Source: Ligustrum vulgare | Lineage: Eukaryota > Streptophyta > Magnoliopsida > Lamiales > Oleaceae | Length of the DNA stretch: 64,000 bases | Direction: 5' to 3' | Assembly: GCA_963555705.1 (NCBI GenBank) | Contig: OY743173.1 | Span: forward strand, 149,001 to 213,000 | Shown: positions 23,451-37,629 of the stretch, piece after piece | Layout: each line of letters opens with the position of its first letter | How positions within the stretch are numbered: the first letter of the stretch is position 1 | Notes under the pieces: model-generated | Told to the model about the DNA's origin: nothing | Database searches by the model: none | The model's input: the letters and a program-made list of their open reading frames with translations, nothing else | Translations under genes and position numbers: made by a program

Positions 23451-24914
23451 TTTCTTGGTTTGGGTTTTTATTTTTGGATGATTGATTTGGGACTAGGTTT
23501 GGGATTCGGTTGGGTGTCCAACTGAAGGGCAGTGTGCGATCGGTGGTTTGCAGTGGATGTATTCCGGTGATAGTTTGCTTGTGGTGATAGTGGTGGATTG
23601 GTGTTGGTTCGTGGGTTGATGCAGTTGCAGGGGAGTTGGGTGGTGATGGTGATTTTGGGATGTTGCATTGGGTTCTGTAGGGACGAAGGTTGCAGTGAAA
23701 GTTGGTTTCTGATTTAGGTGATGGTGATAGAGCTCGTTTGTGTTTGATTCTGATTATGATGCTGCTGATTGTCTGATTTGGAGATCAAAACAGGGAGAAA
23801 CGAAATGGTTGGTGCTGATGATAATGATCAGAATGTGATGCTGGTGGAGTTTGTAGTTTATGATTTAAATTGGTTCATGATTGAGTCAGCTGGCAGTGAT
23901 GGAACATTGGTGATTGATCAGTGGTGATTGGGGATGAAGGTGGAGGTTCTGCAGTGTAAGAAAACGTGCAGGAGTGATAATGGTGGTGATGATTAATGGG
24001 GATGAAGGTGGTTTGCAGTGCTGTGGTTTTACTCAATTGTAGAGAACTTGGTTTGGTTTGGCAGTGTATATTGGTGGTTATGGGAGGGAAGATGGAGCTG
24101 TAAAGGTCACAGGCTGGAAATGGAATTGGAAATGTGATTGCAGGAAATTAATGCTAATGGCTGAGATGGTTGGTTTGTGGTTGCTGCTGGATGTGTGTTG
24201 GAATTATTGGTTGCAGGCTATTATTCAAGTTGTGTGATGAAGTTTCTGCAGGTGATGATATAGTGATGGATTTCGCAGGTGGTGATGGAGAAGGTGGAAA
24301 ACATCATAATTGGAGGGGTGGAAATGAGGTGTAAAGAAATGCTAATTGATGTTGGAGAATATTAGGTGCAAAAGTAGAAAAGAATTAGAAAAGAAATGGA
24401 TTGGTGGAAGATGATTTTAAGAAAAAGTGATAAAACATCATAATTTGGGGAGGGGAATCATGTGGAATAATTGAGTGGAATAATCATAATTTGGTTTACA
24501 ATATAATATGGATTTTGTGTAAAGAGAAAAGAAAGGAGGAGAAAAACGTGGATAAAATTTTGGTAGGATTAGTTTAGGGTAATTAACTAAAAATTTGACT
24601 AAATTCAATTAGGAAATGGAATTTAAAACAGATATATTTTGGACTGAAAAATACATTTGAGAATAAATAAATTACGTAATTTGGATTTAAAATAATTTAA
24701 ATAAGAAAATGGAATTTAAAATGCTTTTGACAATAATAATATAATTTTAGTAATTCGGACATTTAATTTAAAATCGAACAAATTCGATATTTCTTGACTT
24801 GGCTAGACGAACACGTCGCGGCGTTAACTTCAAAATAATGGGTGAAATAGTAGCGATACAATTTTCTAAATATTAAAATAATTATTTATTGCATAAAAAT
24901 TCTGAATCGCTATA

Positions 24915-27571
24915 ATCTTACCCCCTTAAAATAATTTCGTCCTCGAAATTAAACTTACTTAATCTTATGATTTCTGAATACTTAATCAGAATCTCTTCTT
25001 TCTCTTATGTAGCATCATCGCTACCATATTTAACCCAACCATATTTAACCCACTGGACTTTGACTAAATGCATCACTTTGTTTTCTCAAGAACATGGACT
25101 TTTCTATAGACATATGTGTCTACTCAAAAATTCTTCTGAATCGTATGTGACTGAAAGTTCACTATTCTTTGAATTCCATTATTATGAACCAAAAACAACA
25201 TAACTTATTCATAGATGATCAACTTATTTCATAATCTCAATACATTATCACCTTCAATTATCATCATCATATCATTCCTTACAATTTTCTATTGTACCTT
25301 TATATTCATCTAACCTTACGTTCATCATCATTATCTCACATAATCCCAAACAACATCATGTCTCTTTACTAATTTCTGTAATTCCATAAAAAAAAAAATC
25401 TCTTCAAGTTTCCATAAATCTTTACTGATATATCAAACCATAATAATTTGTCATCTCTAAACTTCTTATCATCAAATATTCCCAAAATAATCAAAACAAT
25501 TCCCAATCGAATGTAAAAATTTCATCATATCTTGTAGTATTCATGTAACATGTCACTTATCATCGTATTCATGTGACCTCAGATATTCGTATATATCTCT
25601 AAAATTTCCACAAATCTTTACTGACATATCATATCATAATAATTTTTCCTTTCTTCTTATCATCGAATATTCCAAAAAAAAATAATCAAAGAATTACCTG
25701 AATATTCTCTCTACGTAATATACCCAAACATATCAACATAATATCATCAACTTATCTTTCCAATATTTGTAACCCAAAATTCAGTAAACAAATATCTTCC
25801 AAATAACTAAGATTCTTTACTTAAATGTCACCACATTTCATGCAAAGTATTTCTTTCACTTGTATATACGTATGAACTCTAATTCAATACGGTCCTTATT
25901 TCTCTTTCACGTATTTCCGTATCATCTCACTATACCTTGATTATTATACCAAAAATATCAGTACCAAAATCCAATAAAATATTTCATATCTCCAATCTTA
26001 TCATCAAATTTTCTTTTGTCGAGAAAAATAACAGCATCACAAGGATCAGATATATTATTCTCAAACTTAAGAACTTCACTAATTTCCCAAATCTGAAATT
26101 CAAAATTAAAATTTTCTATTCTCCCAAACTTCAATTCATATCACACTTTATGAACAATACTCTGATTAATCTTATCACCATTAAATAAGACTTCTGTAAA
26201 TCATATAGGATTCCTCATCATATTTGCTTAACCCAAAGATACAATCCCATAATTTAAAATCACACAACTGATCATCTCAGATTTTCCATTATTGTAGCCA
26301 AAATATTTACTCACTTCAAAAGTACAACCAATAATAATTAATCGAAACTGTATCACTAAATCTTTAAATAAACCCATATATTATGACTAAAAATGAAAAT
26401 TCTCAATCGTAGATAATATTTCACCATAATGCAATAAACCATCAAAATAAGATCATCGAACTCAATATTATGTATCAATTTCTCAGATTAAAAAAAAATC
26501 TTGGATTCTACCGTGGTCCCTCTTCTGAACACCATTCCAAAATAAGTCATCACTGTAAAATCTTATCCCTATTTTCCTCAAAATTCATATCCTTATAATA
26601 CTCTCCAATTCAAGTGATCATTCCTTACAAATGATCAATCCATTCCCAAGAATAATTAAGATTCTTCCCAATAATGCCCTTATACTTGTCTTCACTCGTC
26701 TTTCAAAATATAACTTATCATTTACTCAATCTTGCTTATGAACTTGCAATTCTAAACTCAATTCTCTTAGTGATTGCATACCATATTATGCTCTTATTTC
26801 CAAACGATAAAATTCTGGACAGAGTCTCCCTTGTAATTTGGACTTATTCCAAACCATAAGCATACTTCATAACTCACAATAATAAATAACTCCATATTTG
26901 ATCACCACGATTTAAAAATATTGAAAATGATTCCAACACTTCAATATCATCAAAAATATCCCATAATTCAATTCATAATTCCTCAACATAACAATTTCAA
27001 ATTATATTTTTCAATATCACAATATCACTTCCTTCGATACCTTAATGGCTCAAAAGATAACTCATACTTATAAATATATGCCATAAATCATGTTCCCAAA
27101 ATTTATTCACAAGGCCAAACTTCATAATAAATTTCTCTTCAAAATAGAGGAAATAATTCACTTACTCAACATAATATCCATTACTTAATTCTCAATAAAA
27201 TCATATTATTCCCATTATGCTCAACACTCGTTTTCTTTCTAAAAAAAATTTCTCATAATCATACATTAAAGCATATAAGTTATGACAAAGCATAACAACA
27301 TCATTATTTTCGAAGAAATACATTCTTATTTCTCATAAATCATAAGTATCCGAAATACTCTTCATTCTTTCTCATAAATCAATAAAATGAGTATTCGAAA
27401 TACTGAAATAACTTTAAACATCATAAACTTATTTACCTCGGAGTTGGTGGAACGAATGATGGCAGTGGCAATCTTCATCAATAAAAATCTTAAAATGGAA
27501 AATATTTCTTGAAAATTCTTTTTGAAAATTTTACCAGTCTACAGAAACGCAGACTAGCTCTGATACCAACT
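24915..27571 (-). mobile_element. LARD internal region 1, non-coding
   Basis: It extends from the polypurine tract (plus 24915-24930, complement of GGGGGTAAGAT) to the primer-binding site. It has no gag or pol homology. The plus strand is strikingly poor in G (many 60-base lines have one to three G) and richer in C, so the element's RNA would be C-poor. It contains the 11-base A run whose length differs from copy 2. Confidence 0.92.
27557..27568 (-). promoter_or_regulatory. Primer-binding site of LARD copy (tRNA-iMet type)
   Basis: The minus strand reads TGGTATCAGAGC three bases after the LTR end. Identical sites are at 33915-33926 and 62633-62644. Just downstream on that strand, AGTCT...AGACT can form a small stem. 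Confidence 0.9.
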
Positions 27572-30500
27572 TGTAGCGCCCCGAGTTCCGTATACCCGAT
27601 TCACTACGTCATTTTCTGTCTAAATTTTTCGAATAATATTTTTGCGGAAGAAATAATTGAAATTCATTTTTGGCAACATTAAATAAACTGTAATGGCCGC
27701 TAAAATTGAAAACATTTATGAAACCATTTGAAATAGTAAATCGAACCATTAATATTGTAAAGAAATTGCCAATATCATAATTTCTCAAATAAATGAACTT
27801 CTCTAAATTATTCGATTGTTTGGAAAATACGGAAATCATTAACGTCAAACTTTCAACCGTTCAACGATTATTGCCACCATCATTCATCGCTCGCCACCGT
27901 CTCCGAAATCTGCAAAACTGTTAAAAAGTAGGGTGAGTATTTCATGGGGGAAATACTCAGTAGACTCATCGCAAATTAATTTAATTTATAAGATGATTAA
28001 ACACATAAATCCCGGCTCTTTATAAAACGGGCATTGATAGAGCTTCTTTATAAAACTGCTCTTGATAAAACTCATATTGTGCATTACAGCACGAGACATA
28101 TTGTGAAAATAATAGGCTCTTTGAAAACATCTCTTTGAAAATAGCTCTTTGAAAACAGCTCTTTGAAAATATCTCTTTGAAAACAGCTCTTTGAAAATAT
28201 CTCTTTGAAAACAGCTCTTTGAAAACATCTCTTTGAAAACAGCTCTTTGAAAACATCTCTTTGAAAACAGCTCTTTGAAAACATCTCTTTGAAAACCATA
28301 TACTTATAAAAACATTTTAATTATGTCAAGCATAATTTCTTTTTGAAAGCATAACATAAGATAGGATTTAAATCCTCATAAACATACAAGAACTTTACCG
28401 AACTTAGGTGGCAAGAATTCTTATCATAATAACAGTAAAATCACAGTAAGTTTTCATCATAACATAGGATAAAATCGAAATCCTCATAAACATAAGAATT
28501 TTACCGAACTTAGGTGGTAAGAATTCTTATGTAGTAAGTATACCAAGCATAATTTTCTGAAATTCATAGGGATCAATTGCATCATAACATAAGATAGGAT
28601 CGAAATCCTCATAAACATATGCGACAGGAATTTTACCGAACTTAGGTGGTAAATCCTCATAAACATATGGAAAGATAGGAATTTTACCGAACTTCGTGGC
28701 AAATCCTCATAAACATAGGAGACACAAGAATGTTACCGAACTTAGGTGGCAAGAATTCTTATGTGTAGCGCTACTAAAACTCCGGTCCCCTTAACATATC
28801 ATAACTTATCATATGGGACCCAAAACAATCTTGGTAGATTGATTTCATAGCAATGATCCAAAAAAAAACATTTTCGTGAAGCATAGGGTATACTTACTTT
28901 TCGTAAAAACATAAAGTATATTTTCTTTTCATAAAAACATACTTACTTTTCATAACAACATAAGGTATATTTACCTTTCATAAAAACATACTTGTTTTTC
29001 TTAAAAATTGACTTTCACAAGTCACATGACATTCATATGAAATCATAATTTAAATCAATTAATAAGTGCGAGTCTACCTCAAATCCAACGAGTGCAAAGT
29101 TGAGCGGGAATGACTTCAATTTCTTTAAATTCTCCGTACGCTTCGTCTTTAGCCAATAAGTCACTTTAGTCTATCGAATATATAGTTCAAAATGATAAAT
29201 TATAATTTGAGGACTAAAATTGATGTTTTGAAAGTTGAGGGACTAAAATGAATACTTTTGAAAGTTCAGGGACTAAAATAGATACTTTGAAAGTTGAGGG
29301 ATTAAATTGAATACTTTTGATAGTTGAGGGACTCAAATGAATACTTTTGAAACTTGAGCTTAAAATCAAATAAAGTAAATTAGCAGGGACTGAAATGATA
29401 AGTTTAAAAGCTGAAAGGACTGAAATAAAACCTTTTTAAAACATAGGGACTGAATTGAAAGGCTTTAAAACTTCAGGGACTGACGCGCAAATTTTGAAAG
29501 TTATTAAAATATATTATATTAAAACCTTTACTCTCTCTCTCATTCGTATCCATACTCTCTCTCTCTCTACCCGTTTCTCTCAAAACGCGATCGAAGAAGA
29601 CGAAGGCTGCGACGGCGAAAACACCGGCGAAAGGCAGGCGTAGGTTACGGTGAGCGACGGCAAGGATGGGGGTTCCAATTTTTGAGAGGTTTGGTACGAG
29701 TTTAGGTGCGAAAACCGTGTGAAACCGAAGCTAGGGTTCGCGGTTTAGGTCGTGATTTTCCGGCGAAGAGGTGGTCTGAGGTGAGGTAAGTAACTGGGCT
29801 TCATCTATTTCTTGGTTTGGGTTTTTATTTTTGGATGATTGATTTGGGACTAGGTTTGGGATTCGGTTGGGTGTCCAACTGAAGGGCAGTGTGCGATCGG
29901 TGGTTTGCAGTGGATGTATTCCGGTGATAGTTTGCTTGTGGTGATAGTGGTGGATTGGTGTTGGTTCGTGGGTTGATGCAGTTGCAGGGGAGTTGGGTGG
30001 TGATGGTGATTTTGGGATGTTGCATTGGGTTCTGTAGGGACGAAGGTTGCAGTGAAAGTTGGTTTCTGATTTAGGTGATGGTGATAGAGCTCGTTTGTGT
30101 TTGATTCTGATTATGATGCTGCTGATTGTCTGATTTGGAGATCAAAACAGGGAGAAACGAAATGGTTGGTGCTGATGATAATGATCAGAATGTGATGCTG
30201 GTGGAGTTTGTAGTTTATGATTTAAATTGGTTCATGATTGAGTCAGCTGGCAGTGATGGAACATTGGTGATTGATCAGTGGTGATTGGGGATGAAGGTGG
30301 AGGTTCTGCAGTGTAAGAAAACGTGCAGGAGTGATAATGGTGGTGATGATTAATGGGGATGAAGGTGGTTTGCAGTGCTGTGGTTTTACTCAATTGTAGA
30401 GAACTTGGTTTGGTTTGGCAGTGTATATTGGTGGTTATGGGAGGGAAGATGGAGCTGTAAAGGTCACAGGCTGGAAATGGAATTGGAAATGTGATTGCAG

Positions 30501-31271
30501 GAAATTAATGCTAATGGCTGAGATGGTTGGTTTGTGGTTGCTGCTGGATGTGTGTTGGAATTATTGGTTGCAGGCTATTATTCAAGTTGTGTGATGAAGT
30601 TTCTGCAGGTGATGATATAGTGATGGATTTCGCAGGTGGTGATGGAGAAGGTGGAAAACATCATAATTGGAGGGGTGGAAATGAGGTGTAAAGAAATGCT
30701 AATTGATGTTGGAGAATATTAGGTGCAAAAGTAGAAAAGAATTAGAAAAGAAATGGATTGGTGGAAGATGATTTTAAGAAAAAGTGATAAAACATCATAA
30801 TTTGGGGAGGGGAATCATGTGGAATAATTGAGTGGAATAATCATAATTTGGTTTACAATATAATATGGATTTTGTGTAAAGAGAAAAGAAAGGAGGAGAA
30901 AAACGTGGATAAAATTTTGGTAGGATTAGTTTAGGGTAATTAACTAAAAATTTGACTAAATTCAATTAGGAAATGGAATTTAAAACAGATATATTTTGGA
31001 CTGAAAAATACATTTGAGAATAAATAAATTACGTAATTTGGATTTAAAATAATTTAAATAAGAAAATGGAATTTAAAATGCTTTTGACAATAATAATATA
31101 ATTTTAGAAATTCGGACATTTAATTTAAAATCGAACAAATTCGATATTTCTTGACTTGGCTAGACGAACACGTCGCGGCGTTAACTTCAAAATAATGGGT
31201 GAAATAGTAGCGATACAATTTTCTAAATATTAAAATAATTATTTATTGCATAAAAATTCTGAATCGCTATA
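27572..31271 (-). mobile_element. LARD LTR 2 (central, shared)
   Basis: It has the same 3700-bp length and termini as LTR 1 and the same internal repeats. It lies between the two internal regions, so it serves as 5' LTR for the left unit and 3' LTR for the right one. Confidence 0.93.
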
Positions 31272-33929
31272 ATCTTACCCCCTTAAAATAATTTCGTCCT
31301 CGAAATTAAACTTACTTAATCTTATGATTTCTGAATACTTAATCAGAATCTCTTCTTTCTCTTATGTAGCATCATCGCTACCATATTTAACCCAACCATA
31401 TTTAACCCACTGGACTTTGACTAAATGCATCACTTTGTTTTCTCAAGAACATGGACTTTTCTATAGACATATGTGTCTACTCAAAAATTCTTCTGAATCG
31501 TATGTGACTGAAAGTTCACTATTCTTTGAATTCCATTATTATGAACCAAAAACAACATAACTTATTCATAGATGATCAACTTATTTCATAATCTCAATAC
31601 ATTATCACCTTCAATTATCATCATCATATCATTCCTTACAATTTTCTATTGTACCTTTATATTCATCTAACCTTACGTTCATCATCATTATCTCACATAA
31701 TCCCAAACAACATCATGTCTCTTTACTAATTTCTGTAATTCCATAAAAAAAAAAAATCTCTTCAAGTTTCCATAAATCTTTACTGATATATCAAACCATA
31801 ATAATTTGTCATCTCTAAACTTCTTATCATCAAATATTCCCAAAATAATCAAAACAATTCCCAATCGAATGTAAAAATTTCATCATATCTTGTAGTATTC
31901 ATGTAACATGTCACTTATCATCGTATTCATGTGACCTCAGATATTCGTATATATCTCTAAAATTTCCACAAATCTTTACTGACATATCATATCATAATAA
32001 TTTTTCCTTTCTTCTTATCATCGAATATTCCAAAAAAAAATAATCAAAGAATTACCTGAATATTCTCTCTACGTAATATACCCAAACATATCAACATAAT
32101 ATCATCAACTTATCTTTCCAATATTTGTAACCCAAAATTCAGTAAACAAATATCTTCCAAATAACTAAGATTCTTTACTTAAATGTCACCACATTTCATG
32201 CAAAGTATTTCTTTCACTTGTATATACGTATGAACTCTAATTCAATACGGTCCTTATTTCTCTTTCACGTATTTCCGTATCATCTCACTATACCTTGATT
32301 ATTATACCAAAAATATCAGTACCAAAATCCAATAAAATATTTCATATCTCCAATCTTATCATCAAATTTTCTTTTGTCGAGAAAAATAACAGCATCACAA
32401 GGATCAGATATATTATTCTCAAACTTAAGAACTTCACTAATTTCCCAAATCTGAAATTCAAAATTAAAATTTTCTATTCTCCCAAACTTCAATTCATATC
32501 ACACTTTATGAACAATACTCTGATTAATCTTATCACCATTAAATAAGACTTCTGTAAATCATATAGGATTCCTCATCATATTTGCTTAACCCAAAGATAC
32601 AATCCCATAATTTAAAATCACACAACTGATCATCTCAGATTTTCCATTATTGTAGCCAAAATATTTACTCACTTCAAAAGTACAACCAATAATAATTAAT
32701 CGAAACTGTATCACTAAATCTTTAAATAAACCCATATATTATGACTAAAAATGAAAATTCTCAATCGTAGATAATATTTCACCATAATGCAATAAACCAT
32801 CAAAATAAGATCATCGAACTCAATATTATGTATCAATTTCTCAGATTAAAAAAAAATCTTGGATTCTACCGTGGTCCCTCTTCTGAACACCATTCCAAAA
32901 TAAGTCATCACTGTAAAATCTTATCCCTATTTTCCTCAAAATTCATATCCTTATAATACTCTCCAATTCAAGTGATCATTCCTTACAAATGATCAATCCA
33001 TTCCCAAGAATAATTAAGATTCTTCCCAATAATGCCCTTATACTTGTCTTCACTCGTCTTTCAAAATATAACTTATCATTTACTCAATCTTGCTTATGAA
33101 CTTGCAATTCTAAACTCAATTCTCTTAGTGATTGCATACCATATTATGCTCTTATTTCCAAACGATAAAATTCTGGACAGAGTCTCCCTTGTAATTTGGA
33201 CTTATTCCAAACCATAAGCATACTTCATAACTCACAATAATAAATAACTCCATATTTGATCACCACGATTTAAAAATATTGAAAATGATTCCAACACTTC
33301 AATATCATCAAAAATATCCCATAATTCAATTCATAATTCCTCAACATAACAATTTCAAATTATATTTTTCAATATCACAATATCACTTCCTTCGATACCT
33401 TAATGGCTCAAAAGATAACTCATACTTATAAATATATGCCATAAATCATGTTCCCAAAATTTATTCACAAGGCCAAACTTCATAATAAATTTCTCTTCAA
33501 AATAGAGGAAATAATTCACTTACTCAACATAATATCCATTACTTAATTCTCAATAAAATCATATTATTCCCATTATGCTCAACACTCGTTTTCTTTCTAA
33601 AAAAAATTTCTCATAATCATACATTAAAGCATATAAGTTATGACAAAGCATAACAACATCATTATTTTCGAAGAAATACATTCTTATTTCTCATAAATCA
33701 TAAGTATCCGAAATACTCTTCATTCTTTCTCATAAATCAATAAAATGAGTATTCGAAATACTGAAATAACTTTAAACATCATAAACTTATTTACCTCGGA
33801 GTTGGTGGAACGAATGATGGCAGTGGCAATCTTCATCAATAAAAATCTTAAAATGGAAAATATTTCTTGAAAATTCTTTTTGAAAATTTTACCAGTCTAC
33901 AGAAACGCAGACTAGCTCTGATACCAACT
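31272..33929 (-). mobile_element. LARD internal region 2, non-coding
   Basis: It is the same as internal region 1 except for one extra A in the A run near 31745-31756 (12 versus 11), the only difference I saw. It has the same primer-binding site and purine tract. Confidence 0.92.
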
Positions 33930-36900
33930 TGTAGCGCCCCGAGTTCCGTATACCCGATTCACTACGTCATTTTCTGTCTAAATTTTTCGAATAATATTTT
34001 TGCGGAAGAAATAATTGAAATTCATTTTTGGCAACATTAAATAAACTGTAATGGCCGCTAAAATTGAAAACATTTATGAAACCATTTGAAATAGTAAATC
34101 GAACCATTAATATTGTAAAGAAATTGCCAATATCATAATTTCTCAAATAAATGAACTTCTCTAAATTATTCGATTGTTTGGAAAATACGGAAATCATTAA
34201 CGTCAAACTTTCAACCGTTCAACGATTATTGCCACCATCATTCATCGCTCGCCACCGTCTCCGAAATCTGCAAAACTGTTAAAAAGTAGGGTGAGTATTT
34301 CATGGGGGAAATACTCAGTAGACTCATCGCAAATTAATTTAATTTATAAGATGATTAAACACATAAATCCCGGCTCTTTATAAAACGGGCATTGATAGAG
34401 CTTCTTTATAAAACTGCTCTTGATAAAACTCATATTGTGCATTACAGCACGAGACATATTGTGAAAATAATAGGCTCTTTGAAAACATCTCTTTGAAAAT
34501 AGCTCTTTGAAAACAGCTCTTTGAAAATATCTCTTTGAAAACAGCTCTTTGAAAATATCTCTTTGAAAACAGCTCTTTGAAAACATCTCTTTGAAAACAG
34601 CTCTTTGAAAACATCTCTTTGAAAACAGCTCTTTGAAAACATCTCTTTGAAAACCATATACTTATAAAAACATTTTAATTATGTCAAGCATAATTTCTTT
34701 TTGAAAGCATAACATAAGATAGGATTTAAATCCTCATAAACATACAAGAACTTTACCGAACTTAGGTGGCAAGAATTCTTATCATAATAACAGTAAAATC
34801 ACAGTAAGTTTTCATCATAACATAGGATAAAATCGAAATCCTCATAAACATAAGAATTTTACCGAACTTAGGTGGTAAGAATTCTTATGTAGTAAGTATA
34901 CCAAGCATAATTTTCTGAAATTCATAGGGATCAATTGCATCATAACATAAGATAGGATCGAAATCCTCATAAACATATGCGACAGGAATTTTACCGAACT
35001 TAGGTGGTAAATCCTCATAAACATATGGAAAGATAGGAATTTTACCGAACTTCGTGGCAAATCCTCATAAACATAGGAGACACAAGAATGTTACCGAACT
35101 TAGGTGGCAAGAATTCTTATGTGTAGCGCTACTAAAACTCCGGTCCCCTTAACATATCATAACTTATCATATGGGACCCAAAACAATCTTGGTAGATTGA
35201 TTTCATAGCAATGATCCAAAAAAAAACATTTTCGTGAAGCATAGGGTATACTTACTTTTCGTAAAAACATAAAGTATATTTTCTTTTCATAAAAACATAC
35301 TTACTTTTCATAACAACATAAGGTATATTTACCTTTCATAAAAACATACTTGTTTTTCTTAAAAATTGACTTTCACAAGTCACATGACATTCATATGAAA
35401 TCATAATTTAAATCAATTAATAAGTGCGAGTCTACCTCAAATCCAACGAGTGCAAAGTTGAGCGGGAATGACTTCAATTTCTTTAAATTCTCCGTACGCT
35501 TCGTCTTTAGCCAATAAGTCACTTTAGTCTATCGAATATATAGTTCAAAATGATAAATTATAATTTGAGGACTAAAATTGATGTTTTGAAAGTTGAGGGA
35601 CTAAAATGAATACTTTTGAAAGTTCAGGGACTAAAATAGATACTTTGAAAGTTGAGGGATTAAATTGAATACTTTTGATAGTTGAGGGACTCAAATGAAT
35701 ACTTTTGAAACTTGAGCTTAAAATCAAATAAAGTAAATTAGCAGGGACTGAAATGATAAGTTTAAAAGCTGAAAGGACTGAAATAAAACCTTTTTAAAAC
35801 ATAGGGACTGAATTGAAAGGCTTTAAAACTTCAGGGACTGACGCGCAAATTTTGAAAGTTATTAAAATATATTATATTAAAACCTTTACTCTCTCTCTCA
35901 TTCGTATCCATACTCTCTCTCTCTCTACCCGTTTCTCTCAAAACGCGATCGAAGAAGACGAAGGCTGCGACGGCGAAAACACCGGCGAAAGGCAGGCGTA
36001 GGTTACGGTGAGCGACGGCAAGGATGGGGGTTCCAATTTTTGAGAGGTTTGGTACGAGTTTAGGTGCGAAAACCGTGTGAAACCGAAGCTAGGGTTCGCG
36101 GTTTAGGTCGTGATTTTCCGGCGAAGAGGTGGTCTGAGGTGAGGTAAGTAACTGGGCTTCATCTATTTCTTGGTTTGGGTTTTTATTTTTGGATGATTGA
36201 TTTGGGACTAGGTTTGGGATTCGGTTGGGTGTCCAACTGAAGGGCAGTGTGCGATCGGTGGTTTGCAGTGGATGTATTCCGGTGATAGTTTGCTTGTGAT
36301 GATAGTGGTGGATTGGTGTTGGTTCGTGGGTTGATGCAGTTGCAGGGGAGTTGGGTGGTGATGGTGATTTTGGGATGTTGCATTGGGTTCTGTAGGGACG
36401 AAGGTTGCAGTGAAAGTTGGTTTCTGATTTAGGTGATGGTGATAGAGCTCGTTTGTGTTTGATTCTGATTATGATGCTGCTGATTGTCTGATTTGGAGAT
36501 CAAAACAGGGAGAAACGAAATGGTTGGTGCTGATGATAATGATCAGAATGTGATGCTGGTGGAGTTTGTAGTTTATGATTTAAATTGGTTCATGATTGAG
36601 TCAGCTGGCAGTGATGGAACATTGGTGATTGATCAGTGGTGATTGGGGATGAAGGTGGAGGTTCTGCAGTGTAAGAAAACGTGCAGGAGTGATAATGGTG
36701 GTGATGATTAATGGGGATGAAGGTGGTTTGCAGTGCTGTGGTTTTACTCAATTGTAGAGAACTTGGTTTGGTTTGGCAGTGTATATTGGTGGTTATGGGA
36801 GGGAAGATGGAGCTGTAAAGGTCACAGGCTGGAAATGGAATTGGAAATGTGATTGCAGGAAATTAATGCTAATGGCTGAGATGGTTGGTTTGTGGTTGCT

Positions 36901-37629
36901 GCTGGATGTGTGTTGGAATTATTGGTTGCAGGCTATTATTCAAGTTGTGTGATGAAGTTTCTGCAGGTGATGATATAGTGATGGATTTCGCAGGTGGTGA
37001 TGGAGAAGGTGGAAAACATCATAATTGGAGGGGTGGAAATGAGGTGTAAAGAAATGCTAATTGATGTTGGAGAATATTAGGTGCAAAAGTAGAAAAGAAT
37101 TAGAAAAGAAATGGATTGGTGGAAGATGATTTTAAGAAAAAGTGATAAAACATCATAATTTGGGGAGGGGAATCATGTGGAATAATTGAGTGGAATAATC
37201 ATAATTTGGTTTACAATATAATATGGATTTTGTGTAAAGAGAAAAGAAAGGAGGAGAAAAACGTGGATAAAATTTTGGTAGGATTAGTTTAGGGTAATTA
37301 ACTAAAAATTTGACTAAATTCAATTAGGAAATGGAATTTAAAACAGATATATTTTGGACTGAAAAATACATTTGAGAATAAATAAATTACGTAATTTGGA
37401 TTTAAAATAATTTAAATAAGAAAATGGAATTTAAAATGCTTTTGACAATAATAATATAATTTTAGAAATTCGGACATTTAATTTAAAATCGAACAAATTC
37501 GATATTTCTTGACTTGGCTAGACGAACACGTCGCGGCGTTAACTTCAAAATAATGGGTGAAATAGTAGCGATACAATTTTCTAAATATTAAAATAATTAT
37601 TTATTGCATAAAAATTCTGAATCGCTATA
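33930..37629 (-). mobile_element. LARD LTR 3 (5' LTR side)
   Basis: It is 3700 bp long and differs from LTR 2 at a visible G-to-A change near 36299. It ends CGCTATA directly before the right GCTTC duplication. Confidence 0.93.

Larger units (their letters stand above)
21215..24914 (-). mobile_element. LARD LTR 1 (3' LTR side)
   Basis: It starts TGTAGCGCCCCG and ends CGCTATA on plus, so on its own strand the termini are TA...CA. It contains a 14-bp minisatellite, a GAATTTTACCGAACTTAGGTGG repeat block, a ~30-bp 'gggactaaaat' array and a G-rich/C-poor 1.2-kb part. It differs from LTR 2 at 24749 (T, where the other two copies have A). Confidence 0.92.
21215..37629 (-). mobile_element. LARD-like element as a tandem array: LTR-internal-LTR-internal-LTR
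   Basis: Three 3700-bp LTRs (21215, 27572 and 33930) alternate with two ~2657-bp non-coding internal regions, a period of 6357-6358 bp. The array is flanked by one 5-bp duplication GCTTC (21210-21214 and 37630-37634), so it occupies one insertion site in the Athila gag. Orientation is minus: reading that strand, each LTR end GGGGCGCTACA is followed by AGT and TGGTATCAGAGC (initiator tRNA-Met primer site), and a purine tract GGGGGTAAGAT precedes the next LTR. The remnant TTTCGAGGACGAAATT before that tract resembles the 3' end of Tekay/Del chromoviruses. No coding region exists. Copies differ by only a few bases that I noticed. Confidence 0.93.

Noticed and set aside
26674..26859. Hydrophobic frame in LARD internal regions (also 33032 and 61748)
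   Set aside because: It lies in G-poor non-coding sequence; the third copy has a frameshift, and there is no homology.
27557..27568. tRNA gene at the GCTCTGATACCA sequence
   Set aside because: Only 12 bases match the tRNA-iMet 3' end; this is a primer-binding site next to an LTR.
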